From: Polaribacter septentrionalilitoris
GTDB taxonomy: Bacteria > Bacteroidota > Bacteroidia > Flavobacteriales > Flavobacteriaceae
Length of the DNA: 64,000 bases
Direction of reading: 5' to 3'
Assembly: GCF_009832745.1 (NCBI RefSeq)
Contig: NZ_VRMJ01000033.1
Location: 422,015 to 486,014, forward strand
Position 1 is the stretch's first letter. Each line of letters begins with the position of its first letter. The position numbers and the translations under genes were made by a program. The notes under the pieces were generated by a model. The model made no database searches. It saw only the letters and a program-made list of their open reading frames with translations, and was not told the DNA's origin. Positions 9,207 to 18,314 of the stretch are shown here, piece by piece.

Positions 9207-10277
9207 TTACTTTGTTTTAATGATTTCAAATATGTTGTAGAATAATTCTTGTCTTAATTGGTGATTTCTTTGGTTTAAAAAAAAAACAATTCCCCAATTA
9301 TGTTCTCTGTCATAAGCCATTATTGATGATTGCCCCAATAAATCTCCTGTTTTAAGAAAAACAGTATTTTTTTCGTCTTTTAATATATTTAAACCTAATC
9401 CTAATTGCCTTCCATCTTTGTTATACTGTGTTTTTTCGCATAACAGAGCAGCCTTTCCTAAACTGCTATTGTGGTTTAAAACATTTTTTAAATAGGTAAC
9501 CATATCTAAAGTATTCGATTTCACCAAACCAGCAGCACCTGTAATATTCCAGTTAAAAAGTTCTTGTCTTCCACCTTCTGCGTTATAGCCCTGTACTTTA
9601 TTATCAACATTAAAATCGGTTGAATACATACTTGTTAATTTTAAAGGCTGTTTTAAATGTTCATTTAAAATTTCTGGATACGTTTTGTTGTAAACCGTTT
9701 CTAAAATTTGTCCTAATAAAACATAGCCAATTGTAGAATATCTGTAGTTTCCATAATCAATCAATTCTGAGCAATTGTTTATTATTTCTGATAATGTTTG
9801 TTGATTTACAGCGTCTATTGGTTGTTGAGAATTTACCATTATTAATGCTCTAAAATCGATGTCTGGCAAACCAGATTGATGAGAAGCTAAATCAGAAATT
9901 TTAATTTTTTGTTGTAGGTTTTTATGAAGTTTATATGCTTTTGGCAAATAAGCATCCATAAAATCGTTGGTGTTTAACTTACCTTCAAGCACTGCATTTG
10001 CAATTAAATTTGATGTTAGAATTTTAGTAATCGAAGCAATTTCAAAAAGTGAGTTTTTATCAACCTTAATGGTATTTTCTCTGTTTAGGTTTCCATAAGA
10101 AGTGTAAAATTCAGTATTATTTCTTACAAAACCAACACTAAAACTAATCTTCGGTTTTTTAGAATGTGTGTCTTTTAGTATCGAATCTATTTTTCTGTAA
10201 ACATCTTGACTAAAGGAAAAATTAGCCATTAATAATAAAGTAATAAACAGTTGTAAAGTTTTCATTGTTGTATTCAT
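9207..10277 (-). CDS. exported serine hydrolase of the class C beta-lactamase fold
   Basis: A 356-residue protein with a signal peptide ending near residue 23 (ANFSFSQ). The catalytic SxxK is S82-I-T-K85, in FEIASITKILTSN; the second motif is read as YST in NYRYSTIGY, and the third is near FLKTGDLLG. This fold covers penicillin-binding carboxypeptidases, esterases and peptidases; resistance cannot be inferred. The ATG at 10277 was kept, although the ATG at 10265 (MKTLQLF) gives an equally good signal. First gene of an operon with the TonB-type receptor. The 144 bp in front of it hold repeated GTTCGACTTT sites and adjoin the three AraC-type genes. Confidence 0.85.
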   Translation of the reverse strand: MNTTMKTLQLFITLLLMANFSFSQDVYRKIDSILKDTHSKKPKISFSVGFVRNNTEFYTSYGNLNRENTIKVDKNSLFEIASITKILTSNLIANAVLEGKLNTNDFMDAYLPKAYKLHKNLQQKIKISDLASHQSGLPDIDFRALIMVNSQQPIDAVNQQTLSEIINNCSELIDYGNYRYSTIGYVLLGQILETVYNKTYPEILNEHLKQPLKLTSMYSTDFNVDNKVQGYNAEGGRQELFNWNITGAAGLVKSNTLDMVTYLKNVLNHNSSLGKAALLCEKTQYNKDGRQLGLGLNILKDEKNTVFLKTGDLLGQSSIMAYDREHNWGIVFFLNQRNHQLRQELFYNIFEIIKTK

Positions 10278-10305
10278 CTTGTTTGTTTTTTATTGATGAT
10301 ACAAA

Positions 10306-10404
10306 TGTGCGAATGAAAAGAAGTTTGTGCGACCGAAAGCACAAAGTCGAACGAATTTCTATAAAAGAAATCAGTTCGACTTTATTTTACAAACGTTCGA
10401 CTTT
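10306..10404 (-). promoter_or_regulatory. operator array upstream of the hydrolase-receptor operon
   Basis: This spacer is richer in CG than its surroundings and contains: TGTGCGA twice (10306-10312, 10326-10332; 20 bp apart); AAAGTCGAAC at 10343-10352, whose inverse GTTCGACTTT occurs at 10374-10383 and again at 10395-10404 (21 bp apart). The first two arms form a near-perfect palindrome spanning 10343-10383. Direct repeats at two helical turns are typical of AraC-family half-sites. The likely regulators are the adjacent 7TM-AraC proteins; binding is inferred, not shown. Confidence 0.55.
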
Positions 10405-10421
10405 ACGTTAAGTGTTTGATT

Positions 10422-11531
10422 TTAAGCAGTTTTTCTAAACTGTGTTGGTGTGGTGCCTGTATGTTTTTTAAAGGCAGTATTAAAAGAAGATTTTGAGTTA
10501 AACCCAACTTCGTACAAAATTTCGAGAACTGTAAATTCTTTTTTTACAGGATTCTTTAAGATTGATTTAGCTTCTTCGATTCTGTATTCGTTTACAAAAT
10601 CAAAAAAATGCTGGTTTAAATTCTGATTGATTAAAACCGATAATTCTCTAGAATTCATATTTAGTTCTGCAGCTAAATTTCTAATAGATAAAGACGGATT
10701 TAAATACGGTTTATTTTTTGACATAAATAAAGTCAGCTTATCAATTAGCTCTTTATTTTCAGCATTATTTTGATTTTACCTAAAATTTTTGGTCAATCCT
10801 ATTTTAGAATTTACACCATTAAATAAATTAGGATATTTTAGAATTTTTAGGACATACCAGCAAACAAAATATAAAGTAACACTACTTAAAATAATTTCTG
10901 AAATTTGAAAATAATCTCTGTCTCCAAAATATTTAAATAAATTTTTAATTAATGCAAGGCTGTATAAAACTCCGGTAAAAAGCAAAAACTGAAACAACCA
11001 ATTGTAAGTTTCTATGGTAGCACTAGAATAATTTTCTACAAAAATTTTCTTAGCTCTTTTTAAAACCATAAATCCCATAATAATGTATATAGCAAATTGA
11101 ATATGCAAAGAAAAATGTAGATAAATAATTTCAAAGTGTTCATTGTAATTTTGGAAAAGCGCAAGTTTTTCTAACGAACTACTTAAATAAAACCTGGGAA
11201 TCATAACTAAATTTCCTATAACATAAGGCAGTATATGCCATAAGTGTTTCCATTTTAATTTAAAATCTGAATAACAAACAGAAAGGATATACAGATATAA
11301 AACTGGCATTAACAAATACGATAATTGGCTTTTAAAAGTTAAAATATTGCTTGTAATATCAATAAATAAAGACCAAGCCGTATATTCAAAAGCACATAAG
11401 GTTAAATAAACCGCAAAAATTTTATTACTAAATTTATTAGTAGATTCAACAGAAAAAATAAAAAACGCTAAAAGTAATGATATAGATGAAGAAACAATTC
11501 CAATTAAATCTGATACCTCTAAATTTTCCAT
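10422..11531 (-). pseudogene. 7TM-AraC regulator interrupted by one in-frame stop
   Basis: Two reading frames, 11531-10776 and 10724-10422, are in the same frame and separated by one TAA (10778-10776 on the minus strand) followed by 17 sense codons. Aligned with the intact paralogue next to it, the stop takes the place of a Glu codon (GAA to TAA would be one change). The first part has seven membrane helices; the second is the whole 100-residue AraC DNA-binding domain, PYLNPSLSIR through GTTPTQFRK. Either the gene is dead, or a free soluble DNA-binding domain is made from the ATG at 10724. It is the last of three tandem copies, 1 bp after the next. Confidence 0.85.
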
Positions 11532-11532
11532 T

Positions 11533-12651
11533 TTATTTGGTTTTTCTGAATTGAGTAGGTGTTAAGCCTGTATGTTTTTTAAAGGCAGTATTAAAAGAAG
11601 ATTTAGAATTAAAACCAACTTCATACAAGATTTCGAGTATTGTAAATTCTTTTTTTTCAGGATTTTTTAAGATTGATTTAGCTTCTTCGATTCTAAATTC
11701 GTTTACAAAATCGAAAAAATGCTGGTTTAAATGTTGATTGATTAAAACCGATAATTCTCTAGAATTCATTTTTATTTTTTCAGCTAAACTTCTTATCGAT
11801 AAAGAAGGATTTAAATACGGTTTTTCGTTTTTCATATACGCTATTAATTGCTCAATTTCTTTTAAATCGATGTTGCTTTTTTGATCTTCTTCATCAAATT
11901 CTGTAGTTAATTTGGTTTTAGAATCTACACCATTAAAAAGGTTTGGATATTTTAACGCTTTTAACACATACCAACAAACAAAACATAAAACCCCAATTAC
12001 AAGAATATTGTGAGAAGCTTCAAAAAAAGTAGGTTTTCCAAAAAACTTTAGTATGTTTTTTACAATTGCAAATCCATATAAAGTTGACGTAAAAAGAATG
12101 AGCTGAAATAACCAATAATAGGTTTCAATAGTATTACTAGAGTAGTTTTCTTTAAATATCTTTTTAGCTCTTTTTAAAACGATAAAGCTCAAGGTAAGAT
12201 ATACTATTGATTGAAGGTGCAATGCAATATGCGAAAAATAAGATTCTGGTAACGAATTAAAATTATCGAATAAATTAGATTTTTCTGCAACAGAACCCAA
12301 ATAAAATCTTGGTATCATCACTAAATTACCAATAATATAGGGTACAATGTGCCAAAGATGTTTCCATTGTAATTTAAAATCTGAATAACAAACAGAAAGC
12401 ACATACAAATACAAAACAGGCATTTGTAGGTAAGAAAATTCTCTAGAAGCAACTAAAATATTGGTAGGTGCATCAAAAATAAGAAAGCTATAGAAACCTG
12501 TAAATTCAATAGCATTTAGTACAAGATATGTTGCAAAAAGTTTATTACTAATCGCATTGCTAGATTTAACAGAATGCACGAATAACGCTAACAATAATGA
12601 AATAAATGTTATAATAATTCCTGCGATATTTGAAAAACTAATAGCTTCCAT
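11533..12651 (-). CDS. seven-TM membrane-anchored AraC-family regulator
   Basis: A 372-residue protein. Seven hydrophobic helices fill residues 8-230 (about 8-27, 37-57, 70-88, 98-114, 143-160, 180-198, 213-231), then a linker rich in acidic residues (232-270) and an AraC-type double helix-turn-helix (about 272-372) with FFDFVNEFRIEEAK, ILEILYEVGFNSKSSFNTAFKKHTG and TPTQFRK. It is thus a one-component sensor: the membrane part probably detects a signal and the cytoplasmic part binds DNA. It is the middle copy of three tandem paralogues (gaps 1 and 3 bp). Its membrane part is close to that of the broken copy and farther from the first gene, while all three DNA-binding domains are nearly the same, suggesting shared targets. 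Confidence 0.9.
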   Translation of the reverse strand: MEAISFSNIAGIIITFISLLLALFVHSVKSSNAISNKLFATYLVLNAIEFTGFYSFLIFDAPTNILVASREFSYLQMPVLYLYVLSVCYSDFKLQWKHLWHIVPYIIGNLVMIPRFYLGSVAEKSNLFDNFNSLPESYFSHIALHLQSIVYLTLSFIVLKRAKKIFKENYSSNTIETYYWLFQLILFTSTLYGFAIVKNILKFFGKPTFFEASHNILVIGVLCFVCWYVLKALKYPNLFNGVDSKTKLTTEFDEEDQKSNIDLKEIEQLIAYMKNEKPYLNPSLSIRSLAEKIKMNSRELSVLINQHLNQHFFDFVNEFRIEEAKSILKNPEKKEFTILEILYEVGFNSKSSFNTAFKKHTGLTPTQFRKTK

Positions 12652-12654
12652 TAA

Positions 12655-13779
12655 TTATAAAAATTGTTTTCTAAACTGTGTTGGTGTAGTGCCTGTATGT
12701 TTTTTAAAAGCAGTATTAAAAGAAGATTTTGAGTTAAACCCAACTTCATATAAAACTTCAAGTACCGTAAACTCTCTCTTTTTAGGATTTTTTAAAATCG
12801 ATTTTGCTTCTTCGATTCTATATTCGTTTACAAAATCAAAAAAATGTTGATGTAAGTTTTGATTAATTAAAACCGATAAATCTCTTGAGTTCATTTTGAG
12901 TTCTTCTGCCAATTTTCTAATGGTCAAAGACGGATTTAAGTAGGGTTTTTTTGTGGTCATATAATTTAAAAGAAACACTAATTGATGATTCACAGCTGCT
13001 GATTCTGTATTTTTTCCTTTTATTTCATTTGACGTTTTCAAATCAACATCAATTCCTTTAAATAACTTAGGTGAATTTACCGCTTTTAAAAACAGCCAAC
13101 AAATAAGAAATACGCCAAAAAGTAAAATTATAGTTCTTAATGCATTTGTGTTTTCTAACGTAAAATTAATGCGAGAATAGTTTTTTACCCAAGTCAATGC
13201 TTGACCAATAAAAAGTAAAATTGCCAATTGTCTTAGCCAAATATAATTTTTGAATGAATTTTTATCGGCAAAATTCTCTAAAAGCAGTTTTCTGTATCTG
13301 GTAATGTAATATACCTCTGCTATTAGATAAGCTAAAGATAATAGGTCTCCAAAAAAACCTAGAAATCTAATTTCTATATTTTGATCATAATTATTATAAA
13401 ACTCAATTTTTGCATTATCATCAACAAAAAAGAAATTCGGCATTAAAACTACAATAGTAATTACCCAAGGTAAAAGATGTACCAAATGTTTCCATTTTAA
13501 TCTAAAGTTTGAATAAATAATAGATAAAATATATAAGAATAATAACGGATTTTTAAATGCAGAAACACTATTTCTTAACATTTCTAAATTCAAAGGTAAA
13601 TCTATAAATTGCTGATAAAAGAATGCACTAATATCAATTGCAGTAACTATTAAAAAGGAAGCTAATAATTGATTAGGTAATTTTTTTTCTGTTTTTACAC
13701 TGAGTAAAAATGCAGAAAACAATAAGAATAGAATTACAATAAGAACAGCTAAAAAAGGAATTATTGACTCGTAATTCAT
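12655..13779 (-). CDS. seven-TM membrane-anchored AraC-family regulator (first of three)
   Basis: A 374-residue paralogue of the next gene, with about seven helices in residues 8-235, a linker, and an AraC-type DNA-binding domain from about residue 275 (KKPYLNPSLTIRKLAEEL, MNSRDLSVLINQ, GTTPTQFRK). Its membrane half differs clearly from those of the other two copies (for example FLGFFGDLLSLAYLIAEVYY) and presumably senses something else, whereas its DNA-binding half matches them almost residue for residue. A TATATTTG box lies five bases before the ATG, so this gene probably heads the regulator operon. Confidence 0.9.
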   Translation of the reverse strand: MNYESIIPFLAVLIVILFLLFSAFLLSVKTEKKLPNQLLASFLIVTAIDISAFFYQQFIDLPLNLEMLRNSVSAFKNPLLFLYILSIIYSNFRLKWKHLVHLLPWVITIVVLMPNFFFVDDNAKIEFYNNYDQNIEIRFLGFFGDLLSLAYLIAEVYYITRYRKLLLENFADKNSFKNYIWLRQLAILLFIGQALTWVKNYSRINFTLENTNALRTIILLFGVFLICWLFLKAVNSPKLFKGIDVDLKTSNEIKGKNTESAAVNHQLVFLLNYMTTKKPYLNPSLTIRKLAEELKMNSRDLSVLINQNLHQHFFDFVNEYRIEEAKSILKNPKKREFTVLEVLYEVGFNSKSSFNTAFKKHTGTTPTQFRKQFL

Positions 13780-13784
13780 AATAT

Positions 13785-13792
13785 CAAATATA
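13785..13792 (-). promoter_or_regulatory. -7 box of the 7TM-AraC operon
   Basis: On the minus strand the sequence is TATATTTG, an exact TAnnTTTG match, followed by ATATT and the ATG at 13779. The short distance would give a leaderless or almost leaderless transcript. Confidence 0.5.
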
Positions 13793-13806
13793 CTTAAAAT
13801 TTAGTG

Positions 13807-14586
13807 TTAGCATTTTTTTAAAAAAACCTTTAAAGTTTTAATCAACTCTTCCGTATTTTCAATATGACTCATATGTCCATTAGGAAAAACAACAACTTCA
13901 GAATTTGTTTTTGCTGCTTCCTCCAAAGATTTTTCATAATCTAAAACTGGGTCTTTTTTACCAATAACAATTAACTTTTTGAAATTGTTATTTTTCAAAA
14001 CGTGATTTCTATTTGGGCGATTTCGCATGCCTTCATTAGCAGCAATATATCCTTGAACAGATGTTTGTAAAGCTTCTTGTAAAGCCAAATCTAATTCTTC
14101 TTTATGACGTTCTTTACTTTTCGGGCCAAATAAATTAGCAAAAGACATGCGTACCATATTTGTAAAATTATTCTGAATCATTTTATTGGCTCTTGCTCTT
14201 AATGTTTTACGTTCCTCATCATCTTCACTAGATGTAGAATTTAGTAAACACAGACCTTTTATTTTCTGAGGATATTTTTCTGCAAATGCCAAAGCCACAT
14301 AACCACCTAAAGAATGCCCAACCAAAATACATTTTCGAATTCGCAAGTGTTTTAAAACTGCTGATACAGTTTCTGCAAACAACTCCATAGTATGTACATA
14401 ACCCAAACAATCTGATTTTCCATGACCCAATAAATCAATGGTAATTACTCTATTTCTTTTGGTAAGATGAGGTGTAATTTTATCCCACATTGTGGAGTTT
14501 TCCAAGAACCCATGAATAAGAACTACAGCAGTTCCTTTACCTTCATCAGTAAAAAAAATAGTTGCGTTTTTGTATTGTAAAGTCAT
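13807..14586 (-). CDS. alpha/beta hydrolase
   Basis: A 259-residue cytoplasmic alpha/beta hydrolase. The start is taken at the ATG at 14586 (MTLQYKNATIFF), not the one 15 bases earlier, because the family begins this way and a TATCTTTG box lies just before it. Visible are the oxyanion HGF (25-27), DLLGHGKSD, the nucleophile elbow GHSLGG with Ser92, an acid in GKKDPVLDY and the final His in NGHMSHIEN. No signal peptide. The substrate is unknown; the set of motifs is shared by esterases and by ester- or lactone-cleaving enzymes. It is divergent from the class C hydrolase gene at 14678. Confidence 0.88.
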   Translation of the reverse strand: MTLQYKNATIFFTDEGKGTAVVLIHGFLENSTMWDKITPHLTKRNRVITIDLLGHGKSDCLGYVHTMELFAETVSAVLKHLRIRKCILVGHSLGGYVALAFAEKYPQKIKGLCLLNSTSSEDDEERKTLRARANKMIQNNFTNMVRMSFANLFGPKSKERHKEELDLALQEALQTSVQGYIAANEGMRNRPNRNHVLKNNNFKKLIVIGKKDPVLDYEKSLEEAAKTNSEVVVFPNGHMSHIENTEELIKTLKVFLKKC

Positions 14587-14590
14587 AAAA

Positions 14591-14598
14591 CAAAGATA
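14591..14598 (-). promoter_or_regulatory. -7 box of the alpha/beta hydrolase gene
   Basis: TATCTTTG on the minus strand, followed by TTTT and the ATG at 14586. It supports the internal start and again implies a leaderless message. It faces the plus-strand box at 14645 across the divergent spacer. Confidence 0.5.
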
Positions 14599-14644
14599 CA
14601 TTTTGCATCCTTTTTTTAAGCCACAATCATCATAAAGTATTTAC

Positions 14645-14652
14645 TATATTTG
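14645..14652 (+). promoter_or_regulatory. -7 box of the class C serine hydrolase gene
   Basis: TATATTTG, an exact TAnnTTTG match, 25 bases before the ATG at 14678. No clear -33 TTTG was seen. Confidence 0.45.
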
Positions 14653-14677
14653 ATGAGAATTCTTATCCAATTATACT

Positions 14678-16228
14678 ATGTTTTTCAAGAAAATTACATT
14701 TTTATATATCCTGTTTGTTTCATTAGCAATTACAGCTCAAGTTGATGAAAAGAAGTTAGACAACTTGGTCAAAGAAACCTTAAGAACATTTGATGTTCCA
14801 GGTATTTCAGTTGGAATTTTAAAAGATGGAAAAATCGTCTATGCCAAAGGTCATGGAGTTCGTTCTTTAACCAATAAAAAAGAAATGAACGAAAACACTT
14901 TGGTTGGAGTTGCCTCTAACAGTAAAGGTTTTACTTGTTTTGCTTTAGCAATGATGGTGGATGAAGGCAAACTAAATTGGGATGATAAAGTACGAAAATA
15001 CATTCCTGAATTTCAAATGTATGATGCTTGGGTTACAGAACAATTTACGGTTAGAGATTTGGTAACTCATAGAAGCGGATTGGGTTTAGGTGCAGGAGAT
15101 TTAATGTTTTTTCCTGAAGGAAATGATTTTACGGTAAAAGACATTATCAATAATGTAAAACATTTAAAACCAGTAAGTTCATTTAGAAGTGAGTTTAAAT
15201 ACAACAACAATATGTTCATTATTGCTGGTGAAGTTTTAAAGAGAGTAAGTGGTCTTTCTTGGGAAGAATTTATCGAAAATAAAATCATGAAACCTGTTGG
15301 AATGAGCAATAGTAAAGCATCTTACAATCGTGTTACAAATAAATCGAATATTATTGATGCGCATACAAGAGCAGATGGTAAAGTGATTCAAATTCCACAT
15401 GATTGGAGTGAGACTGCAAATGCAGCAGGAGGAATTGTTAGTAACGTAAAAGACATGCTAACTTGGGGAAATTTTTTAATGAATGATGCAGTAACCAAAG
15501 AAGGAAAAAGACTTTTGAGTGAAAAAGAATTTCACGAGTTGTGGCAATTGCAAACACCTTTAAAAGTTAGAAAAGGAGATTGGTACAATTCTAATTTTAG
15601 AGGATATGGTTTAGGTTGGTTTGTAACCGATGTAAAAGGAGGTTACAAACAAGTATATCATACAGGTGGATTGATTGGTACAGTAACACAATTTACTATG
15701 ATTCCAGATTTAGATTTAGCCATTGTAGTCTTAACCAACCAAATGAATGGAAGTGCTTTTAACACCATAACAAATACGATTAAAGACAGTTATTTAGGAT
15801 ATGAAGATAGAAACTGGCTAATAACTTTTGGAGAAAGAAATGCGAAGTATTTAAAATATAATGACGATTTAAAAGCAACGGTTTTTGCAAAAGTAGAAGA
15901 AGCAAAAAAGAACCCGAATTTGCCAAAACCTTCTAAAATTGTAGGCACGTATCAAGACAACTGGTTTGGAGATGTTGTAATCAGTCATGATGGAATGTCA
16001 TATACAATAAAATGCAAACGTTCTTCGTATTTATTTGGTGAGCTATTGCCTTACAATCAAACAACTTATGTTGCAAAATGGAACAACAGAAGTTATGATG
16101 CAGATGTTTTTGTACAATTTACATTTGATGAAAACGGAAAAGCACAATCTGCAACCATCAAATACATTGCACCTATTACCGATTTCAGTTTTGATTTTCA
16201 TGATTTAAACCTTAAAAAAGTAAACTAA
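14678..16228 (+). CDS. exported class C beta-lactamase-like serine hydrolase with C-terminal DUF3471-like domain
   Basis: A 516-residue protein with a signal peptide (about 1-20, ending ITAQ). The hydrolase domain shows SxxK as S80-N-S-K83, YNN (in FKYNNNMFIIAG) and HTG in VYHTGGLIG, the full catalytic set of the class C serine hydrolase fold. After about residue 390 there is a separate beta-rich domain (VGTYQDNWFGDVVIS, FTFDENGKAQSATIKY) matching the DUF3471-type tail often found on these periplasmic enzymes. Substrates are unknown; D-amino peptidase or esterase activity is as likely as any action on antibiotics. The next gene begins 2 bp after its stop, so it shares a transcript with brnQ. 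Confidence 0.9.
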   Translation: MFFKKITFLYILFVSLAITAQVDEKKLDNLVKETLRTFDVPGISVGILKDGKIVYAKGHGVRSLTNKKEMNENTLVGVASNSKGFTCFALAMMVDEGKLNWDDKVRKYIPEFQMYDAWVTEQFTVRDLVTHRSGLGLGAGDLMFFPEGNDFTVKDIINNVKHLKPVSSFRSEFKYNNNMFIIAGEVLKRVSGLSWEEFIENKIMKPVGMSNSKASYNRVTNKSNIIDAHTRADGKVIQIPHDWSETANAAGGIVSNVKDMLTWGNFLMNDAVTKEGKRLLSEKEFHELWQLQTPLKVRKGDWYNSNFRGYGLGWFVTDVKGGYKQVYHTGGLIGTVTQFTMIPDLDLAIVVLTNQMNGSAFNTITNTIKDSYLGYEDRNWLITFGERNAKYLKYNDDLKATVFAKVEEAKKNPNLPKPSKIVGTYQDNWFGDVVISHDGMSYTIKCKRSSYLFGELLPYNQTTYVAKWNNRSYDADVFVQFTFDENGKAQSATIKYIAPITDFSFDFHDLNLKKVN

Positions 16229-16230
16229 TT

Positions 16231-17502
16231 TTGAATAAAACTAAAGAAATTTGGATTGGTGGTTTTGCATTATTTTCGCTTTTTTTTGGAGCAGGGAATT
16301 TAATTTTACCTCCATCTTTAGGGGTAAAAGCAGGTTTAGATTGGTGGATTGTTGTTTTGGGTTTTGTAACAACAGCAGTGACCATACCAATTTTAGCGAT
16401 TTTTGCACACGCAAAATTACAAGGAACGTTATATGATTTTGGTAAAAAAGTATCACCCATTTTTAGTACCGCTTATTGTTTATTGATTTATTTGATTGCC
16501 ATTGCAATTCCATCACCAAGAACAGCAGCAGTTACTCATGAAATGGCAATTCAACCTTTTTTTGAAACCAAACCTATTTTAACCAGTGTTTTTTACTTTT
16601 TTTTAGTGTTTATTTTTGCCATAAATAGATCTAAAGTGATTGGTTTAATTGGTAAGTTTCTCACGCCAATTATTGTGATGATTTTACTAATCATCATCGG
16701 AATTGCTGTTTTATCATCACCAGGAATTGTTCCTCCAACAACATTTAAAACACCATTTGTAGGCGGACTTTTAGAAGGTTATCAAACATTTGATGCTATA
16801 GGTGGAGTTGTGGTTGGTGCTGTTATTATCATTTCATTAAATTATAGCAGTCATACTACTTTTGAGGCAAGAAAAACTTTAATAAGAAAAGCAGGTTTAA
16901 TTGCAGGAACAGGTTTGTTGTTAATTTATGGAGGGTTGATTTTAAGTGGCTCTTTATTTTCATCAACTTTTGCAGAAAATGCATCAAGAATAGAAATTTT
17001 ATCAGGTTTAAGTTCTCAAACCTTAGGTCATTTAGGTACTACATTTTTAAGTGTTTTAGTAGCTTTGGCATGTTTTACCACTGCTGTAGGAATTGTAACT
17101 GGAACTGCAGATTATATGAAAGGAATATGTAAAAACTCACAAAAAGCATACATTATTACTGCTGCTATTGCTTCAATAATCGGAATTATTGTTGGAAGTT
17201 TTCAAGTAGATTTTATCATTACGTTGGCAGTACCAGCATTAATGTTTTTGTATCCAATAACTATTGTCTTGATTTTGCTAAACATTGTGCCAGAAAAGTA
17301 TGCTTCAAAATTAGTGTTTAGAGGTGTAGTTTTGATGACTTTTATTTTTAGTATTCCAGATTTTTTAGGATTTATTATTCCTAGAGAAAACTTAACAGGA
17401 ATTAAAAATATCATTCCGTTAGCAAATTCTAGTTTGGGTTGGGTAATTCCTGCTTGTTTGGTTTTTGTAGTGGTAAATTTAATTCCTAAACACACCAAGT
17501 AG
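16231..17502 (+). CDS. brnQ: branched-chain amino acid transport carrier
   Basis: A 423-residue, very hydrophobic protein with about twelve membrane helices; IGGFALFSLFFGAGNLILPP at the N-terminus is the signature of the LIVCS family, which takes up Leu, Ile and Val with Na+ or H+. The start is a TTG at 16231, directly after the stop of the preceding hydrolase gene and reading MNKTKEIW; no ATG upstream is possible without overlap. Coupling with an exported peptidase-like hydrolase suggests uptake of released amino acids, but this is inference. Length and end (PKHTK) are normal. Confidence 0.93.
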   Translation: MNKTKEIWIGGFALFSLFFGAGNLILPPSLGVKAGLDWWIVVLGFVTTAVTIPILAIFAHAKLQGTLYDFGKKVSPIFSTAYCLLIYLIAIAIPSPRTAAVTHEMAIQPFFETKPILTSVFYFFLVFIFAINRSKVIGLIGKFLTPIIVMILLIIIGIAVLSSPGIVPPTTFKTPFVGGLLEGYQTFDAIGGVVVGAVIIISLNYSSHTTFEARKTLIRKAGLIAGTGLLLIYGGLILSGSLFSSTFAENASRIEILSGLSSQTLGHLGTTFLSVLVALACFTTAVGIVTGTADYMKGICKNSQKAYIITAAIASIIGIIVGSFQVDFIITLAVPALMFLYPITIVLILLNIVPEKYASKLVFRGVVLMTFIFSIPDFLGFIIPRENLTGIKNIIPLANSSLGWVIPACLVFVVVNLIPKHTK

Positions 17503-17504
17503 TT

Positions 17505-17512
17505 TATTTTTG
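17505..17512 (+). promoter_or_regulatory. -7 box of the DUF481 gene
   Basis: TATTTTTG begins two bases after the brnQ stop codon and lies about 40 bases before the ATG at 17554, so the DUF481 gene can be expressed apart from brnQ. Confidence 0.4.
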
Positions 17513-17553
17513 TATTTGATTCATTAAAGTTTTTTAAACTAAAATCGAATACA

Positions 17554-18312
17554 ATGAAAAAGTTAATATGGTTACTTTTTTTTGTACCCTTTATCTTATC
17601 AGCTCAATTAAACGAAAGTGATACATTAAAAGTAAAAGCAAAATTATCGGTAACCGGTTTTTGGCAGGCAGGAAATGTTGAAACTTTTATTTTTAGAGCA
17701 AGAACTGATGTAAGTGTTGTGCCTATTAAAAATTGGGTTTTTAAAACACAAAATTCTTATGTTTATCAGGCCTTTGGAGGAGATAAAGCAGATGAAGACA
17801 TTCTGAGTTTAAATTTTTTGTACTTAAATCCTGAGAAAAAATTATATCCCTTATTGTTAGGTTTTGTGAGTACCAATTTTAGAAGAGAGGTTGATGTTCG
17901 ATATTTGTTTGGAGCAGGTATTACCTACCAGTTGATCAATACTGAAAAGAGCTGGCTAAAGCTTTCTTTAACTAGTGAATATGAACATACAAATTTTACC
18001 AAAACTAATTTTAATATCGATGAATATAATGGACAAGAAACCATCAATACTATTCGTGGAACTATATGGTTGAATGGAAAGTATCATTTATATAAGAAAA
18101 AAATTATTATTACTCATGAAAGCTATATTCAACCCTCTTTGAGTAAACGTAATAATTACAGATGGCAGTCTGATATTGGCTTAGAACTTCCTGTTTGGAA
18201 ATACTTAAACTTTAAAGTAAATTATTTACACACTTTTGAGAGCCTTGTGATAAAAAATCAAAAACAACAAGATAAATTTTTAACTTTTGGATTTACTTTA
18301 AAAAGTTTTTAA
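17554..18312 (+). CDS. DUF481-type outer membrane beta-barrel protein
   Basis: A 252-residue protein with a signal peptide ending SAQ (about residue 18). The rest is made of alternating aromatic and polar strands (GFWQAGNVETFIFRARTD, NSYVYQAFGG, RYLFGAGITYQL, FKVNYLHTFESLV, FLTFGFTLKSF) ending in Phe, as in the DUF481 family of putative outer-membrane barrels. No ligand is known for the family. It is convergent with the metacaspase gene; the two stops are 2 bp apart, leaving no room for a separate terminator. Confidence 0.78.
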   Translation: MKKLIWLLFFVPFILSAQLNESDTLKVKAKLSVTGFWQAGNVETFIFRARTDVSVVPIKNWVFKTQNSYVYQAFGGDKADEDILSLNFLYLNPEKKLYPLLLGFVSTNFRREVDVRYLFGAGITYQLINTEKSWLKLSLTSEYEHTNFTKTNFNIDEYNGQETINTIRGTIWLNGKYHLYKKKIIITHESYIQPSLSKRNNYRWQSDIGLELPVWKYLNFKVNYLHTFESLVIKNQKQQDKFLTFGFTLKSF

Positions 18313-18314
18313 AA

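Noticed and set aside
9207..16228. Antibiotic resistance by beta-lactamases
   Set aside because: Both hydrolases have the class C fold but this fold is shared with many peptidases and esterases; nothing indicates drug hydrolysis.
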